From Corallium rubrum (Eukaryota > Cnidaria > Anthozoa > Scleralcyonacea > Coralliidae), in contig OZ036016.1 of NCBI GenBank assembly GCA_964035015.1, positions 636,001-700,000 on the forward strand: a DNA stretch of 64,000 nucleotides, read 5' to 3'. The notes below the pieces were generated by a model, which was given only the letters and a program-made list of their open reading frames with translations, was not told the DNA's origin and did not search any database. The translations under genes were made by a program, and so were the position numbers. This document shows positions 51,600 to 61,789 of this stretch, in pieces (position 1 is the first letter of the stretch; every line of letters starts with the position of its first letter).

Positions 51600-51966
51600 G
51601 ACGTCACCATTTTTAGCCTTAAAACGCTTGGCAACGTTAAACGAAGAAATATGAGTATATTAAGACACTTAGTACGTAAATATTCAAACAGATCGAACTA
51701 AGTCATCACAGAATTATTGCTAAGTTAACCCTTGTTTATAAAATAAGTGAAGAAATCCAGAAGTCGTGACAAGAACTTAAGATTTCGGACGAGGAGTCAC
51801 TTCGAGATCTTGTAAGAAGAACGTAAGATACTAACGAAATATTATTTGGCTATGGGATGGCTGAGTGCACATGCACGTACGTGGAGAATGTATTTGTATA
51901 GTGTAGTGTATTTAATTCATTTTTTGGAGGTATTCAGGAGATGTAGGGGATAATAAGGGGCATTGC

Positions 51967-52365
51967 CATCTTATCTCCCTCTTATCTCCCTCTTATCTTC
52001 CCTTATCTTCCCCTATCTTCCTTTTATCTTCCTCTTATCCTTATCTTCCTTATCTCCCTCATATCTTCTCCTTATCTTCTTGTTATCTTCCTTCTAACTT
52101 CCTCATCTTCCTCTTATCTTCCTTATCTTCATCTTATCCTCCTTATCTTCCTCTTATCTTCTTCGTATCTTCCTTATCTACCTCTTACATGTATCTTCCC
52201 CTTATCTTCTTTATCTCCCTCATATCCTCTTCTTATCTTCCCTTTATATTCTCCTTATATTCTTCTCATCTTCCTTTCATCTTCCCCTTATCTTCCTCTT
52301 ATCTTTTCCGTATCTTCCTTATCTTCCTTATCTTCCCGTTATCTTCCTTATCTTCCCCTTATTAA
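51967..52365. repeat. Polypyrimidine CTTATCTTCC-type tandem tract
   Basis: Degenerate 8-12 bp units, almost pure C/T on the plus strand over about 400 bp. Such tracts can form triplex (H-DNA) structures. Confidence 0.88.
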
Positions 52366-52583
52366 TATTTTGTTAGTAACGTACGTTCTCCTTACAGGGT
52401 CTCGAAGTGACTCCTCGCCCAAAAGCTAAAGTTCTTGTCACGACTTCTGGATTTCTTCACTTATTTTATAAACTAGGGTTAACTTACAATAATTCGGTGA
52501 TGACTTCGATCTGTTTGAATATTTAGGTTCTACGTGTCTTAATATATTCACATTGCTTCGTTGAACGTTGCTAAGCGTTTTAA

Positions 52584-53370
52584 AGGCCTGTTACAAGGTG
52601 CAATTTTTCATGCAACTTGTCATGCAACGCCGTTGTGACACAAGTTGCATGAACCATTGCAGCGTGTAACATGCTGTGCAATGGTGAAAATCGTTGCGTG
52701 ACAAGTTGCATGAACCATTGCACCGTGTAACATGCTGTGCAATGGTCAAAGTCGTTGTGAGACAAGTTGCATGAACCATTGTACCGTGTAACATGCTGTG
52801 CAATGGTCAAAATCGTTGTAAGACAAGTTGCATGAACCATTGCAGTGTGTAACATGCTGTGCAATGGTGAAAATCGTTGCGTGACAAGTTGCATGAACCA
52901 TTGCACCGTGTAACATGCTGTGCAATGGTGAAAATCGTTGCGTGACAAGTTGCATGAACCATTGCACCGTGTAACATGCTGTGCAATGGTCAAAATCGTT
53001 GTGAGACAAGTTGTACGAACCATTGCACCGTGTAACATGCTGTGCAATGATCAAAATCGTTGCGAGACAAGTTGCAACAATCGTTGCACAAAGTAAAATC
53101 AGGTTCTACTTTCTACAACGATTGCAGCAATTTGTTTCAGTGTTGCACCGTGTAACACCCCTTCAGCAACTTGTCTCGCAATATTTTGTTATGATTTGGC
53201 ATTCAATTGAACCTCTCCCCAGTCTACCCGCTTTTATCGAAATCCAGATCATTGGAAAATTGCATAAACGCGTTGCAGCGTGTAACACCCCGTGTCTTGC
53301 AACTGCAATGCTGCATGAGTCATCATTGCGAGAAAAGTTGCATAAAAAATTTCACTGTGTAACAGGGCCT
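52584..53370. mobile_element. 787 bp Harbinger-like MITE with TAA duplication
   Basis: TAA flanks both ends (52581-52583 and 53371-53373). The termini AGGCCTGTTACA and the inverse of AGGCCCTGTTACA match, and the homology runs about 35 bp. Removing it restores GCGTTTTAAGGCTAAAAATG, which mirrors the uninterrupted opposite arm of the host element. Most of the interior is a 61 bp tandem array. Confidence 0.87.
52650..53090. repeat. 61 bp tandem repeat, about seven copies
   Basis: The unit includes GACAAGTTGCATGAACCATT, then GCACCGTGTAACATGCTGTG and CAATGGTGAAAATCGTTGCG. Copies differ at a few positions. Cys/Thr/His-rich frames on the minus strand are artefacts of the array. Confidence 0.92.
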
Positions 53371-53464
53371 TAAGGCTAAAAATGGTGGGTGGAGCTTTTT
53401 GCTCCCCTCATGACGTCGCTCCATTACCTTTCTTCCACATACTACAAACGCTACTCTGGCTTAA

Positions 53465-54565
53465 AAAATTTTTGAATGCAACTTAAAAAGTTACTGTTCA
53501 TGACCCAACGTTGCAACACTTCGATCTAGTGTCTTCATCAGGGGTAATCGTTGTAAGGAAAGGTCTCATATTTATCATCTCAAATATAACCAATGATGAC
53601 GTTATCATCAACAAGATGCAAATCGGCTTCTGGCCCGCGGTCACCCTGGTTTAATGGAGCGTGGGCGCTATTAATATGCCATGCCTCCAAACAACGTCTT
53701 TGATGATACCGTGGATTGCTGGTGATAATTTTTGAATCATGCCACTCCATCTCATGAATAGTTCAGCACGCGTGCTACAACAAAGCAGAATTTCCTTTTT
53801 TGAAAAGAAAAAGCCTTTTGGTACTCTTTCAACCGCGTACCAAACTGAGATTTAGTCTGGTCGATATACTCCTAATTACAGTCATTGAACGCAATGGAAT
53901 AAATAGGATTTTTTCTCTGTTCTTTCACAATACGATCCCCAGTTTTTAAGAAAGGCTTTTGCGCCAATTTTACGTTGAAACTACCAGAACAACCGCAAAA
54001 CCCATCACCAAATTTTCATTTTCAGTGGTAGTGCGTGGTGAGTGGTGGTATAACTGGTTTTAAACTATTTTTATAAAAAATCATCAGGATAGTTCTTTGC
54101 CTTCAAAACGTCACACACATACTGTGCTCATTTCCCTCAAATCGGAACTAGATGGTATGCCCTCAGGGCTCTCAAAAACAAAGTTCTACAAACGGACTTC
54201 TTATCTATGGCATATGCGATGATGAAAGTCAAATGGAAGGTACAGTACTTTTCAGTGTGCATAAACCCCAGTTTCCCGTGGTCTGTTCTCTTGACAATTA
54301 AATCCAAAAAAAGCAAACTTCTATTCGTTTCGCCTTCTACCGTAAATTACATTGAAAGTTCGATAGAATTTAAGTGGTTTAAAATATTAATTTCCACTTT
54401 ATTGTTGAATACCACAGACATTCACATCAGCATAACGTTTCCAGAATAATGGCTTCACTGGCAATGTAGCTAATGTCCTTTGTTCAATATTTTCGATTGC
54501 TAAATTAATAATGAGAGCAGATACTGGGGACCCCATGGCTGTGCCAAAAACCTGTCAGATAGTAT
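53465..54565 (-). pseudogene. Penelope-like element: RT end, GIY-YIG endonuclease and hammerhead-like 3' end
   Basis: From right to left on the minus strand: GTAMGSPVSALIINLAIENIEQ (shortened here to its core GTAMGSPVSA) near 54545; degenerate palm and thumb to about 54190; then the GIY-YIG part near 53890 with EYIDQTKSQFGTRLKEYQKA; then EWHDSKIITSNPRYHQRRCL near 53750. Downstream, at about 53535-53500, a hammerhead-like core reads CTGATGA, a GACACT/AGTGTT stem, and GCAAC in place of GAAAC. Stops are frequent. It is of a different subfamily from the plus-strand copy at 12735-14250. Confidence 0.82.
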
Positions 54566-54904
54566 GCAATTTTACTTCTCCTACCAAGACTTGGGTTCAC
54601 TAAAAACCACTAAGACTTAGGAAAAAGACTTTAAAATAACAGAGAAAGAAAATTTCCAAATCCTCAGGCACACTCAGTTTCCGTTTCTTGCTATGTACAT
54701 TTAAAGCCGAAAGAACAAAACTGGCAATTTTCAACTCACAAAGATCTACAGTAATCTTAAACAGTTAGTGTAAAACAAAAACAGACCAAAAGAGTAAATT
54801 ACATGTACAAGTATATACATGTATGTTATTTTATATTTGGATTCTCCAAATCTGTTTGTATTTTATGTCAGGCTTGTCATCGTATCAATAGTTTTATTAA
54901 TGAA
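54566..54904. other. Intron 2 sequence without recognisable features
   Basis: AT-rich, no gene seen. Confidence 0.4.
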
Positions 54905-56880
54905 TGAACTACAGGTATACACTTGTTTATTGGTGCTGAGAAAAACATTGGGCATTACTGATTGTGTGTGGGGGGGACCTGGGGTGTACTCCCATCCTTG
55001 TTGGTCAAATGAAAACCAGATCTAAGATCTATGTCTAAGATTCTAGGACATTGATTCATTGAATAAATCACATCACCCTTGGTGCGAGCATGAACATAAT
55101 ACAGTACAGCAAAACAAATGAGATAAACTACTAAGTACTTATTAACCGAGCGCGAGGTCCGTAGATCTTTTGAGTACAGACCGAGCCCGAAGGGCGAGGT
55201 CTGTACTCAAAAGATCGAAAGCAAAATATTTCTCCGTACGGACCGAGCTTGTGAGGTTAATAAGGAATTTATTATATGTCTCCACAACAACGAGAAATAA
55301 TTTAGAGAAAACATTATCGTCTACAGTACGTCTTGCGAGGTTGCGAGGTTTGCCTGGCGTTTTAAAATGGCTTGCCTTTTTTCTCTAATGTACTCTGTCT
55401 CCGTAGCATTTAATATATCATCTTCGTCGGTTAGTTCCTCCGGATAATAGAATTGGCCGTCCATTTTTCGCTATTTCGTTTAATTTTGCTCACAAATTGT
55501 TTCGCTGTAGTTTGTTGTTTTTGTGCGGGTCCGTACACCGAGTCCGTACGGTAAAGTACGGACTCGCACATTAGCCAATCAGCGTTCAATACGCCAGTTC
55601 GGACTCACAAGACATATAATAAATGTATTATTATTTAAAGAAATGTTGCTTAATATGATGTCTAAAGGTCTGGTGTTTACGGTTCTTCCCACTCGTCAAA
55701 ATAGCACAATTTCACTTACTAAAATGCTATTCAAAAGCTTAGTTTATTTAAAAGGTAGATTGTTTACAAACAGTTGGCATCACCAACAAAGCATCACTGA
55801 GTCACATGTTGCTATGTCTAAAATCATTCAATTTTGAAAGTTAAATGATGAAACTCATTGCAGTTCTGACTCACTTTAGGAATCCTATTTTGTTGGCCTT
55901 ATTTGTAGACTTTTTCAGTGTTATCTGAGTGATAATCTTCACTCTATTCACAGCATTGTTTGACAGCTGAAAATATATTTGCTCACTTCCTGTTTTAGAC
56001 AATAATTTTCATCCAGCCAATCACATGCTTCAAACGTTTGCATCTGACCAGCACCTCCAATTTTCCAGTGTACCAAAGAGGCCCTGGGAACGAGGATGGG
56101 TGTACTCCCATATATTAGCTGTACAGGGACATGCCACTTAAAATACTATGGTTTTTGCTATTTTTTATGTATTTATTTAGTATAGTAAACTATTAGCAAT
56201 GTGATAGTGGCTAATTTTAAAATCAGGTGTCTTTGTTTACATCTCATTAATTGGGGATGTGGTGATGATTCAAACTTAACGTCTAATCAAACCAAGTAGA
56301 ATGTGTTTGAGTTTTGGATTTGTTTCTTTGAACAAGAAATTATAAGTATAGTCTTCACATGTAATTTAAATATTTTTGAACAACCTTTTGAAAGTGTAAA
56401 CACAGTAAAAGACAGTACTACACAAAACAGGAAGTTAAAAAGTTAGGAACTTTCAACAGGAACTTAGGAACTTTAAACAGGAAGTTAGGAACTTCATTAG
56501 CAAATAGGAATATTGCAAATATCATTGGAGATTTGCAAAGAACTTTTTCAAATTTGCAAACAAGTCAATCAAAATTTCAAACCAATTTGGAACTCAAAGA
56601 AGAAACACTTACATTTTCAAACACATAAATCACTAATAGGACAACAAGCTTGATATAAAATACAAACAGATTTGAAGTATCGAATACATGCTATCAGCTA
56701 ATACTAGCAAATTGTCTACTGGTGAACTATGTAAACAAATAAAATAAAAATAGCAAAAACCATAGCCTTTCAAGTGACATGTCCCTGTATAGCCAATACC
56801 AGTATATGGGAGTACCCCCCTCCTATAATGTCCAATGTTTTTCTCAATGTCAATAAACAAGTGTAAGTATACATGCTGTA
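54905..56880. repeat. Foldback region with a 1.1 kb insertion flanked by a 13-14 bp duplication
   Basis: Segments 54905-55003 and 56795-56880 are inverse copies (TATACACTTGTTTATTG...). So are 56100-56175 and 56740-56815 (AAAATACTATGGTTTTTGCT-type). GGGTGTACTCCCAT occurs at about 54979-54992 and again at 56098-56111. This fits an insertion of about 1.1 kb into the left arm. The insertion ends in CCCTGGGAACGAGGAT. It has an internal hairpin at 55164-55216 and a second at about 55525-55570 built of GTCCGTAC words. Confidence 0.65.
55164..55216. repeat. Perfect 19 bp hairpin
   Basis: GATCTTTTGAGTACAGACC pairs with 55198-55216 across a 15-base loop containing GCCCGAAGGGC, which can extend the stem. 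Confidence 0.85.
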
Positions 56881-57176
56881 TTTCTTTAATTAATTAAACT
56901 AAGATGACTCAAAAGAGATAAGAAAAAAGAGAAACATAACACAAAAATACCCTGTTAGTTTACACATTGTTTGCTCAGTTTGAGTTATCTTAAATGGTTA
57001 TAAAAAAGACTGACTTTCTATTTTCATTCTTTTCTCAACCAACTGACCCAGCAACTAATCCCTGAGAAAAAATATGTGTCTCAAATTGTTCTGGCCAGAG
57101 AAAAAAAGCTATCTTTGTTAAATTTATCCAATATAGTGAGAATATTAATGCAACAATGTTCATAAATAATACTCAC
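56881..57176. other. 5' part of intron 2 of the ROCO-type gene
   Basis: AT-rich. It begins on the minus strand with the GTGAGT donor of exon 2. Nothing else is recognised. Confidence 0.5.
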
Positions 57177-57563
57177 CAGCCATTTGGAGACCAGACTGGC
57201 CATTTTTAGTTTTGGCTGTAATGTCACATCCATTGTTTATCAAGCATTGCACCATACTTAAATGATCAGCAAGGCATGCATAATGAAAAGGAGAAGATCC
57301 ATCAGTGTCTCGAGAATCTATCTGAGCACCATGCTGCAGAAGACACTCGGCCACGGCTCGATCTCCTCCAAAGCATGCATCATGAAGTGCAGTACGGCCA
57401 TAGCTGTCACGAGATGTGCAGTCACTTCCTTTACTAAGAAGAAGTTTCACAACTTCCAAATGACCATTTTCACTGGCACGATGAAGAGGAGAGGAACCGT
57501 ATTTGTCTGTACAACGAACATCCGCTTCGTTTTTAATAAGACAATCAACTATATCGATATCTC
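57177..57563 (-). CDS. ROCO-type gene, exon 2: ankyrin repeats
   Basis: The acceptor TTTCTTTATAG and donor CTG|GTGAGT enclose 387 nt, phase 1 at both ends. The block completes one ankyrin repeat and adds three more, each with the fold's signature: YGSSPLHRASENGHLEVVKL, YGRTALHDACFGGDRAVAEC and DGSSPFHYACLADHLSMVQC. It ends in NGQSGLQMA. Ankyrin repeats mediate protein binding. The exon is well formed, without damage. The next downstream phase-1 exon seen is exon 3. Additional exons in the intervening 23 kb cannot be excluded. Confidence 0.88.
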
Positions 57564-57661
57564 CTATAAAGAAAGCAAAATAAAGGGGTATTATTATGTT
57601 TTCGTAATACCGCTTTGACTTCTGATTTGTGATCAATCAATAATTAAACATTTCTAGTTAC

Positions 57662-57791
57662 CTTTCCGAGCTGCGTAGTGTAGAGGTGTTCCTTCCAAGT
57701 CTCCTCCCTTTTCCTCTATGTTTGCTCCTCTATTAATAAGTTCTTTCACTTTACCTAAGTCTCCGTCCTTAGCAGCCTGCCATAACGCCAT
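57662..57791 (-). CDS. ROCO-type gene, exon 1: start codon and first ankyrin repeat
   Basis: The ATG at 57791 opens MALWQAAKDGDLGKVKELIN, the usual beginning of an ankyrin stack. It continues through GTPLHYAARK to an AAAG|GTAACT donor, leaving phase 1. Joined to exon 2 it reads KGDIDIVDCL, which restores the second ankyrin repeat. The intron is only 98 bp, so the two exons belong together. The upstream sequence is interrupted by a hAT element 16 bp before the ATG. An upstream start beyond that element is possible, but no ankyrin sequence is visible there. Confidence 0.88.
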
Positions 57792-57807
57792 TCTGAAATC
57801 TGAATGT

Positions 57808-58435
57808 TAGGGATGGGCGATACTAGTACAAAATATCGATACCAACGATACTTACAAAAGTATCGATACTTTCGATACTCGCAAAAAGTTTGGTAATGTC
57901 GATACCACTTGAGTCTGCGATGTTTTTGGTCAGTATCTATGAAAATCGGTGAATACTTCATCATGTAGGGTTGCATGATGGTGTTTTTAAATAAAAACAC
58001 TGCCTCGTACCAGGCGTCTCCACATACATATTTGCATACATATAACATTAATATTTACACGAAGTACTGCAATACTTCGTGTAAATATGAATGTATATAT
58101 GTATGCAAATATGTATGTGGAGACGCCTGGGTACGAGGCAGATAAAAACATTTAACTAAATAGTTATCACTTATATATTTAGGAAAACATTGAACACGCA
58201 CGTTGATATTGTTCAGTTTAAGATTTAAAATCATAATTACAAATGTTTATGCAGCTGATAGACTATTCCTTGACTTGTTATATTTGTTACTTTAATATTC
58301 TTCTTATTTTAAAGTTATTTCAATCAATGTAAAAATTGAAGTATCGGTATCGATTTTGGTATCGGTATCGACCAAAATTCTTAGTATCGGACTGGTATCG
58401 TATCGAACAAAAAAAGCTGGTATCGCCCATCCCTA
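57808..58435. mobile_element. 628 bp hAT-type element inserted just upstream of the start codon
   Basis: CTGAATGT is a perfect 8 bp duplication at 57800-57807 and 58436-58443. The termini TAGGGATGGGCGATAC and GTATCGCCCATCCCTA are perfect inverted repeats of the well-known hAT type. The subterminal parts carry many TATCGATAC words. It has no transposase. It separates the ATG of the ROCO-type gene from its likely promoter. Confidence 0.95.
58000..58141. repeat. 142 bp palindrome inside the hAT element
   Basis: The arms of about 68 bp start CTGCCTCGTACCAGGCGTCT and mirror each other with few differences around a six-base centre. It may be a nested MITE. The boundaries with the hAT interior show no clear duplication. 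Confidence 0.82.
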
Positions 58436-58464
58436 CTGAATGTTCTTTCAAAGAAATACACGCG

Positions 58465-58497
58465 GCTAGTGCATTGTGGGATACCGGAAGTGAGTAA
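58465..58497 (-). promoter_or_regulatory. Putative core promoter of the ROCO-type gene (ETS-like and ZNF143-like motifs)
   Basis: On the minus strand, upstream of exon 1, CACTTCCGGT (an ETS-type site) is followed by TCCCACAATGCACT, which resembles a ZNF143/Staf half site. Such pairs are common at TATA-less animal promoters. No TATA box is evident. Assignment is by motif and position only. Confidence 0.45.
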
Positions 58498-58499
58498 AA

Positions 58500-58725
58500 A
58501 TTCCGCTGTTTGCTTATTTATTGAGGTGTATTGTGTTATGTTTGTCTGTTTGTGTTACGCTTGGGTCAAATCCATCGAATACACTTACAAATGCTTTGCT
58601 TGTTACGCTTTATTCACAGTACACGACAAATTAAAACTGGCTTTTTCTTTCTGAAGGAATCTCCACTCGCTTTGGCTTATGGGTCCACATGGGCCACACA
58701 GGGCACGCTAAGGGACCGTTCATTA
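58500..58725. other. Sequence right of the promoter, no gene recognised
   Basis: Chance frames only. No splice-supported exon is visible. Confidence 0.4.
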
Positions 58726-58850
58726 TTTATCGGGGGGGGGGGGGGGGCATGGCTGAGAAAATGGGGGGACCTGAAATTTTTGCTACTCCTTTTGGGGGGA
58801 CCCTGAAATTCATATGTTCTTAAGGGGGGGCATGAAGTTTTTGTATTAAC
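58715..58850. repeat. G-rich dispersed repeat fragment with a poly(G) run
   Basis: It begins AAGGGACCGTTCATTATTTA and includes an 18 bp G run at about 58730-58747, then ATGGGGGGACCTGAAATTT and TTTGGGGGGACCCTGAAATT, two diverged direct copies. Confidence 0.6.
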
Positions 58851-59404
58851 TGAACAAGGATGAGAGTCTTTGATGATCAACATTATTATACAAACAAACA
58901 TTTCTTATTGGGAAAAATCATTCAGAAAAGCCTTTAATTGGAATTATTTTGTGGTGTTTTGTAAAATGTAAAGTAAAAGTAAAGCATAAGGCTCAGGTAT
59001 TTAGATCCTGGTTGTGTCTTACCATCCTTGGTGTATTGTACGTGTTGGTGAATAGTAGTGGAGAATGGTTTATAATTTGAGGTTGAAGGTGTTAGGGTAA
59101 TAATTATGATTGAGATTAAGGAGAAGGTTAAGGTGACAATTGGTTTAATGTGTGGGTCGGGTGGGAATTAAGGTTGGGGTTAAGGTTATATTTAGGGTTA
59201 AGGTTAGCACTTGTGCACTGCAAGTTACGATAATAATAGATAAAGCTTGAAGTTGCACATTGCAATTGTACAATGCTATAAGTATTTTTTCCGTTGAAGT
59301 CCTTTTTCACAATGAGCTAGAGATATTTTTGCCACAAAAAGTGTCATATACTTTGGAACAAATTGCCAGACAAAACTAGTGTTTTCAGACACTAGGGACG
59401 GTGG
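58851..59404. other. Non-coding stretch with GGTTAAGG-type low complexity
   Basis: Positions 59085-59210 carry repeated GGTTAAGGT and GGGTTAAGGTTA words, resembling decayed telomere-like repeats. No gene is seen. Confidence 0.45.
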
Positions 59405-60340
59405 GTTTTATTATTATTTACACTTTATTTAACGACGCTAGCCCCAACAACTACAAAAGTTGATTTCCACGGGGGGCGTCCATATAAAATATATTACAGA
59501 GAATATAAAAAGGAAGGAAACTAAGTCTACTACTATATGTACATCACTACTATAATTTACGATGGTGTGACCCAGATAAAGATATGATTTAAAAAAAAAA
59601 AAATCCAGACTCGATTTTTAACATCGCATATTTTGTTTGATACAACTTTTCAATGAGTAAATTGATTGAGCTTGCTTAGCTTCAAGCGGAAGGTTATTCC
59701 AAAGATAAGCACCGCTATATTTAAAACTTCTTTTGAGAAATTCTCTATTTGGCTTTGGAAGGGACAGATCAGTTTGAGAATTTCTAAGATTATAATTATT
59801 CAGTAAAATATTCCTACTGATGAATGAATCTTTCAGAGTCGGTGCAGCACTATTACTCAAGACTTTATATAAGAATGTCGCCTTGGTTAAGTACCATCTT
59901 GTTTCCAAATTTTCCCAATCAAGAGATCGAAGAACGTCAGCAGATCTGATCTCGTAACTGGCGCCAGCTATTATTCTGGCAGCCCGATTTTGAAACCTTT
60001 GTAAGTTATCTCTCAGTGTTTTGTTACAGACTCCCCAAAGGGGAGAGCAGTAATCGAAGTAAGGCTGTATCAGAGCATTATAAATTGATATCAAAGTGTT
60101 TGCAGGAACATAGGGCTTGATACGCCTTAAAATTCCTATGCCCGCACCAACTTTTTTGCAAACCATTTCTATATGTTCATCCCAATTCAATCTTTCATCA
60201 AGTTTAACTCCCAAACACGAAATTGAGTGCACTCTGGAAATCAGTTGATCATTAATCATTACGGGGAACTCATTGTCAATTTTAGCAAGGTTATGATTTG
60301 ATCCGACATACATTAATTTGATTTTTGTTGAATGATGCTG
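59405..60340 (-). mobile_element. CR1/L2-like LINE 3' end
   Basis: A minus-strand frame from 60340 to 59618 is open. It carries the post-RT region: CLGVKLDERLNWDEHIE, then YNALIQPYFDYCSPLWG, RFQNRAARII and a C-terminal LWNNLP. The 3' part ends in an AATAAAG signal and an AT-rich tail near 59405. It is 5'-truncated exactly at the minisatellite. This copy is unbroken over 240 codons, so it is fairly young. Confidence 0.85.
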
Positions 60341-60957
60341 TCCCCCCTCCCCCAATACACCACCCCCATGCACCCCTCATACACCCCCATACACCCCCCA
60401 TACACCCACCGCCATACACCCACCGCCATACACCCATCACCATACACCCACCCCCATACACCCACCCCCATACACCCACCACCATACACCCACCCCCAAT
60501 ACACCACCCCCATACACCCACCACCATACACCCACCCCCAATACACCACCCCCATACACCCACCACCATACACCCACCCCCAATACACCACCCCCATACA
60601 CCTACCCCCATACACCCACCCCCATACACCCACCCCGGCCCCATACACCCACCCCCATACACCCACCCCCATACACCCACCCCCATACACCCACCGCCAT
60701 ACACCCACCCCCATACACCCACCCCCATATACCCACCCCCAATACACCACCCCCATACACCTACCTCCATACACCCACCCCCATACACCAACCCCGATAC
60801 ACCCACCCCCATACACCCACCCCCATACACCAACCCCGATACACCCACCCCCATACACCCACTCCCATACACCCACCCCATACACCCCCCATACACCCAC
60901 CCCCATACACCCACCACCATACACCCACCCCCATACAACCACCACCATACACCACCA
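60341..60957. repeat. 14 bp minisatellite, CCCCCATACACCCA type
   Basis: More than 40 slightly variable units over about 617 bp, with an extreme strand bias: C/A on plus, G/T on minus. Some units are 13 or 15 bp (CCCCAATACACCAC). The minus strand offers runs of GGGGG and GGG every few bases, so it can form G-quadruplexes. Long Gly/Val/Trp/Tyr and Pro/His/Thr frames here are artefacts. Confidence 0.95.
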
Positions 60958-61565
60958 CTACTTACGCCCCTTGTTTGTGCATTGCTGGATGAGACATAAT
61001 TTGCTAATGGTATTGGATTGGTGGACAGCGGAAAACTGGTGGTAGCCATCCTGAAAACACGGGAAGGTTAGCTACCACACCAGGGGTTTGGCTGCATTCC
61101 AGAGGAGGACGGACAAGTACCATGTGATTGTCACGTGACATTGTCGACCAATGAAATGGCGCTATTTTCTTATCGTTGCTCGGCTGAAAATTTTGCATTG
61201 GACTTGGAATACCGAATATTATGCTTTTGTCATTCATTTTTTTCTTTAAAAAAGCAGCGATATCGTTTGATATATTGTTGGACTATCCATATCTGCAGGA
61301 TTTTGCAAGGTAAATGTATTTTCTACTTTATTTTGATCGTTTATGTTGGTCGTGTCGCGCTAGGGGCCGTCGACAAATAGATTTCGTCACCAATCGCGGA
61401 CTTGTTCCGCGATGGGGGGGAGGGGGGTCGCCTTGAATCCGCGATAACAAGGAAAATTAGGACGAAATCTGAATTAGTGTTTGTGAAAAAGATCTTGCAC
61501 AGTATCAGAGAGTTTAATAATATTATCCCGGGTGATTCCGATTCCAATACGATCTAACCTGAATG
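60958..61565. other. Non-coding stretch with a possible promoter-like patch
   Basis: Near 61128-61160 the sequence holds TCACGTGACATTGTCGACCAATGAAATGGC, that is an E-box-like CACGTGAC and a CCAAT box (written here only to show proximity: CACGTGAC at about 61131, CCAAT at about 61148). A TTGCAAG|GTAAATG donor-like word lies at 61305. No coding exon can be attached. Position 61405 has an inverted CGCGGACTTGTTCCGCG hairpin. Confidence 0.3.
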
Positions 61566-61654
61566 TCAGGCCTTTATTTGTTCCCGCCTTCCGCTAAACC
61601 CGGCAGGCGGGCAAGGTGCGGGCGAGCGAGAAGGCGAGAAAAATAAAGGCCTGA
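61566..61654. mobile_element. 89 bp inverted-repeat element (MITE-like)
   Basis: TCAGGCCTTTATTT and its perfect inverse form the ends. The interior is GC-rich. No clear target duplication is seen. Confidence 0.6.
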
Positions 61655-61789
61655 GGAAACTCTTAATAAAACTGTGGGTTCTCCGTCCATCTCATGGACG
61701 GGAGCTCTGATTGGCTGACTAATTGAAGTAAGGATTTTGATTTGTTCATTCAGATAAACAACTGCCCAAAGGTGCACCGTCAAGGTACA

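Larger units (their letters stand above)
51600..53410. mobile_element. Composite inverted-repeat element with a polypyrimidine core
   Basis: The left arm, about 51600-51840, returns inverted at 52385-52583 plus 53371-53390 (for example AAATCCAGAAGTCGTGACAA). The right arm is split by a younger insertion at 52584-53370. A GTGGAGCTTTTTGCTCC motif lies at both outer ends (about 51579 and 53390). Between the arms lies about 400 bp of CTTATCTTCC-type polypyrimidine. No coding capacity is present. Confidence 0.8.

Noticed and set aside
52580..53054. Cys/Thr/His-rich repeat protein on the minus strand
   Set aside because: It coincides with the 61 bp tandem array inside a MITE, with no start context or splice sites.
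58465..58654. Divergent plus-strand gene sharing the promoter
   Set aside because: The plus-strand frame is short, unsupported by splice sites and has no recognisable domain.
60300..61049. Very long Gly/Val/Trp-rich and Pro/His-rich open frames
   Set aside because: A 14 bp repeat free of stops opens several frames on both strands. There are no splice sites, and the composition is repeat-driven.
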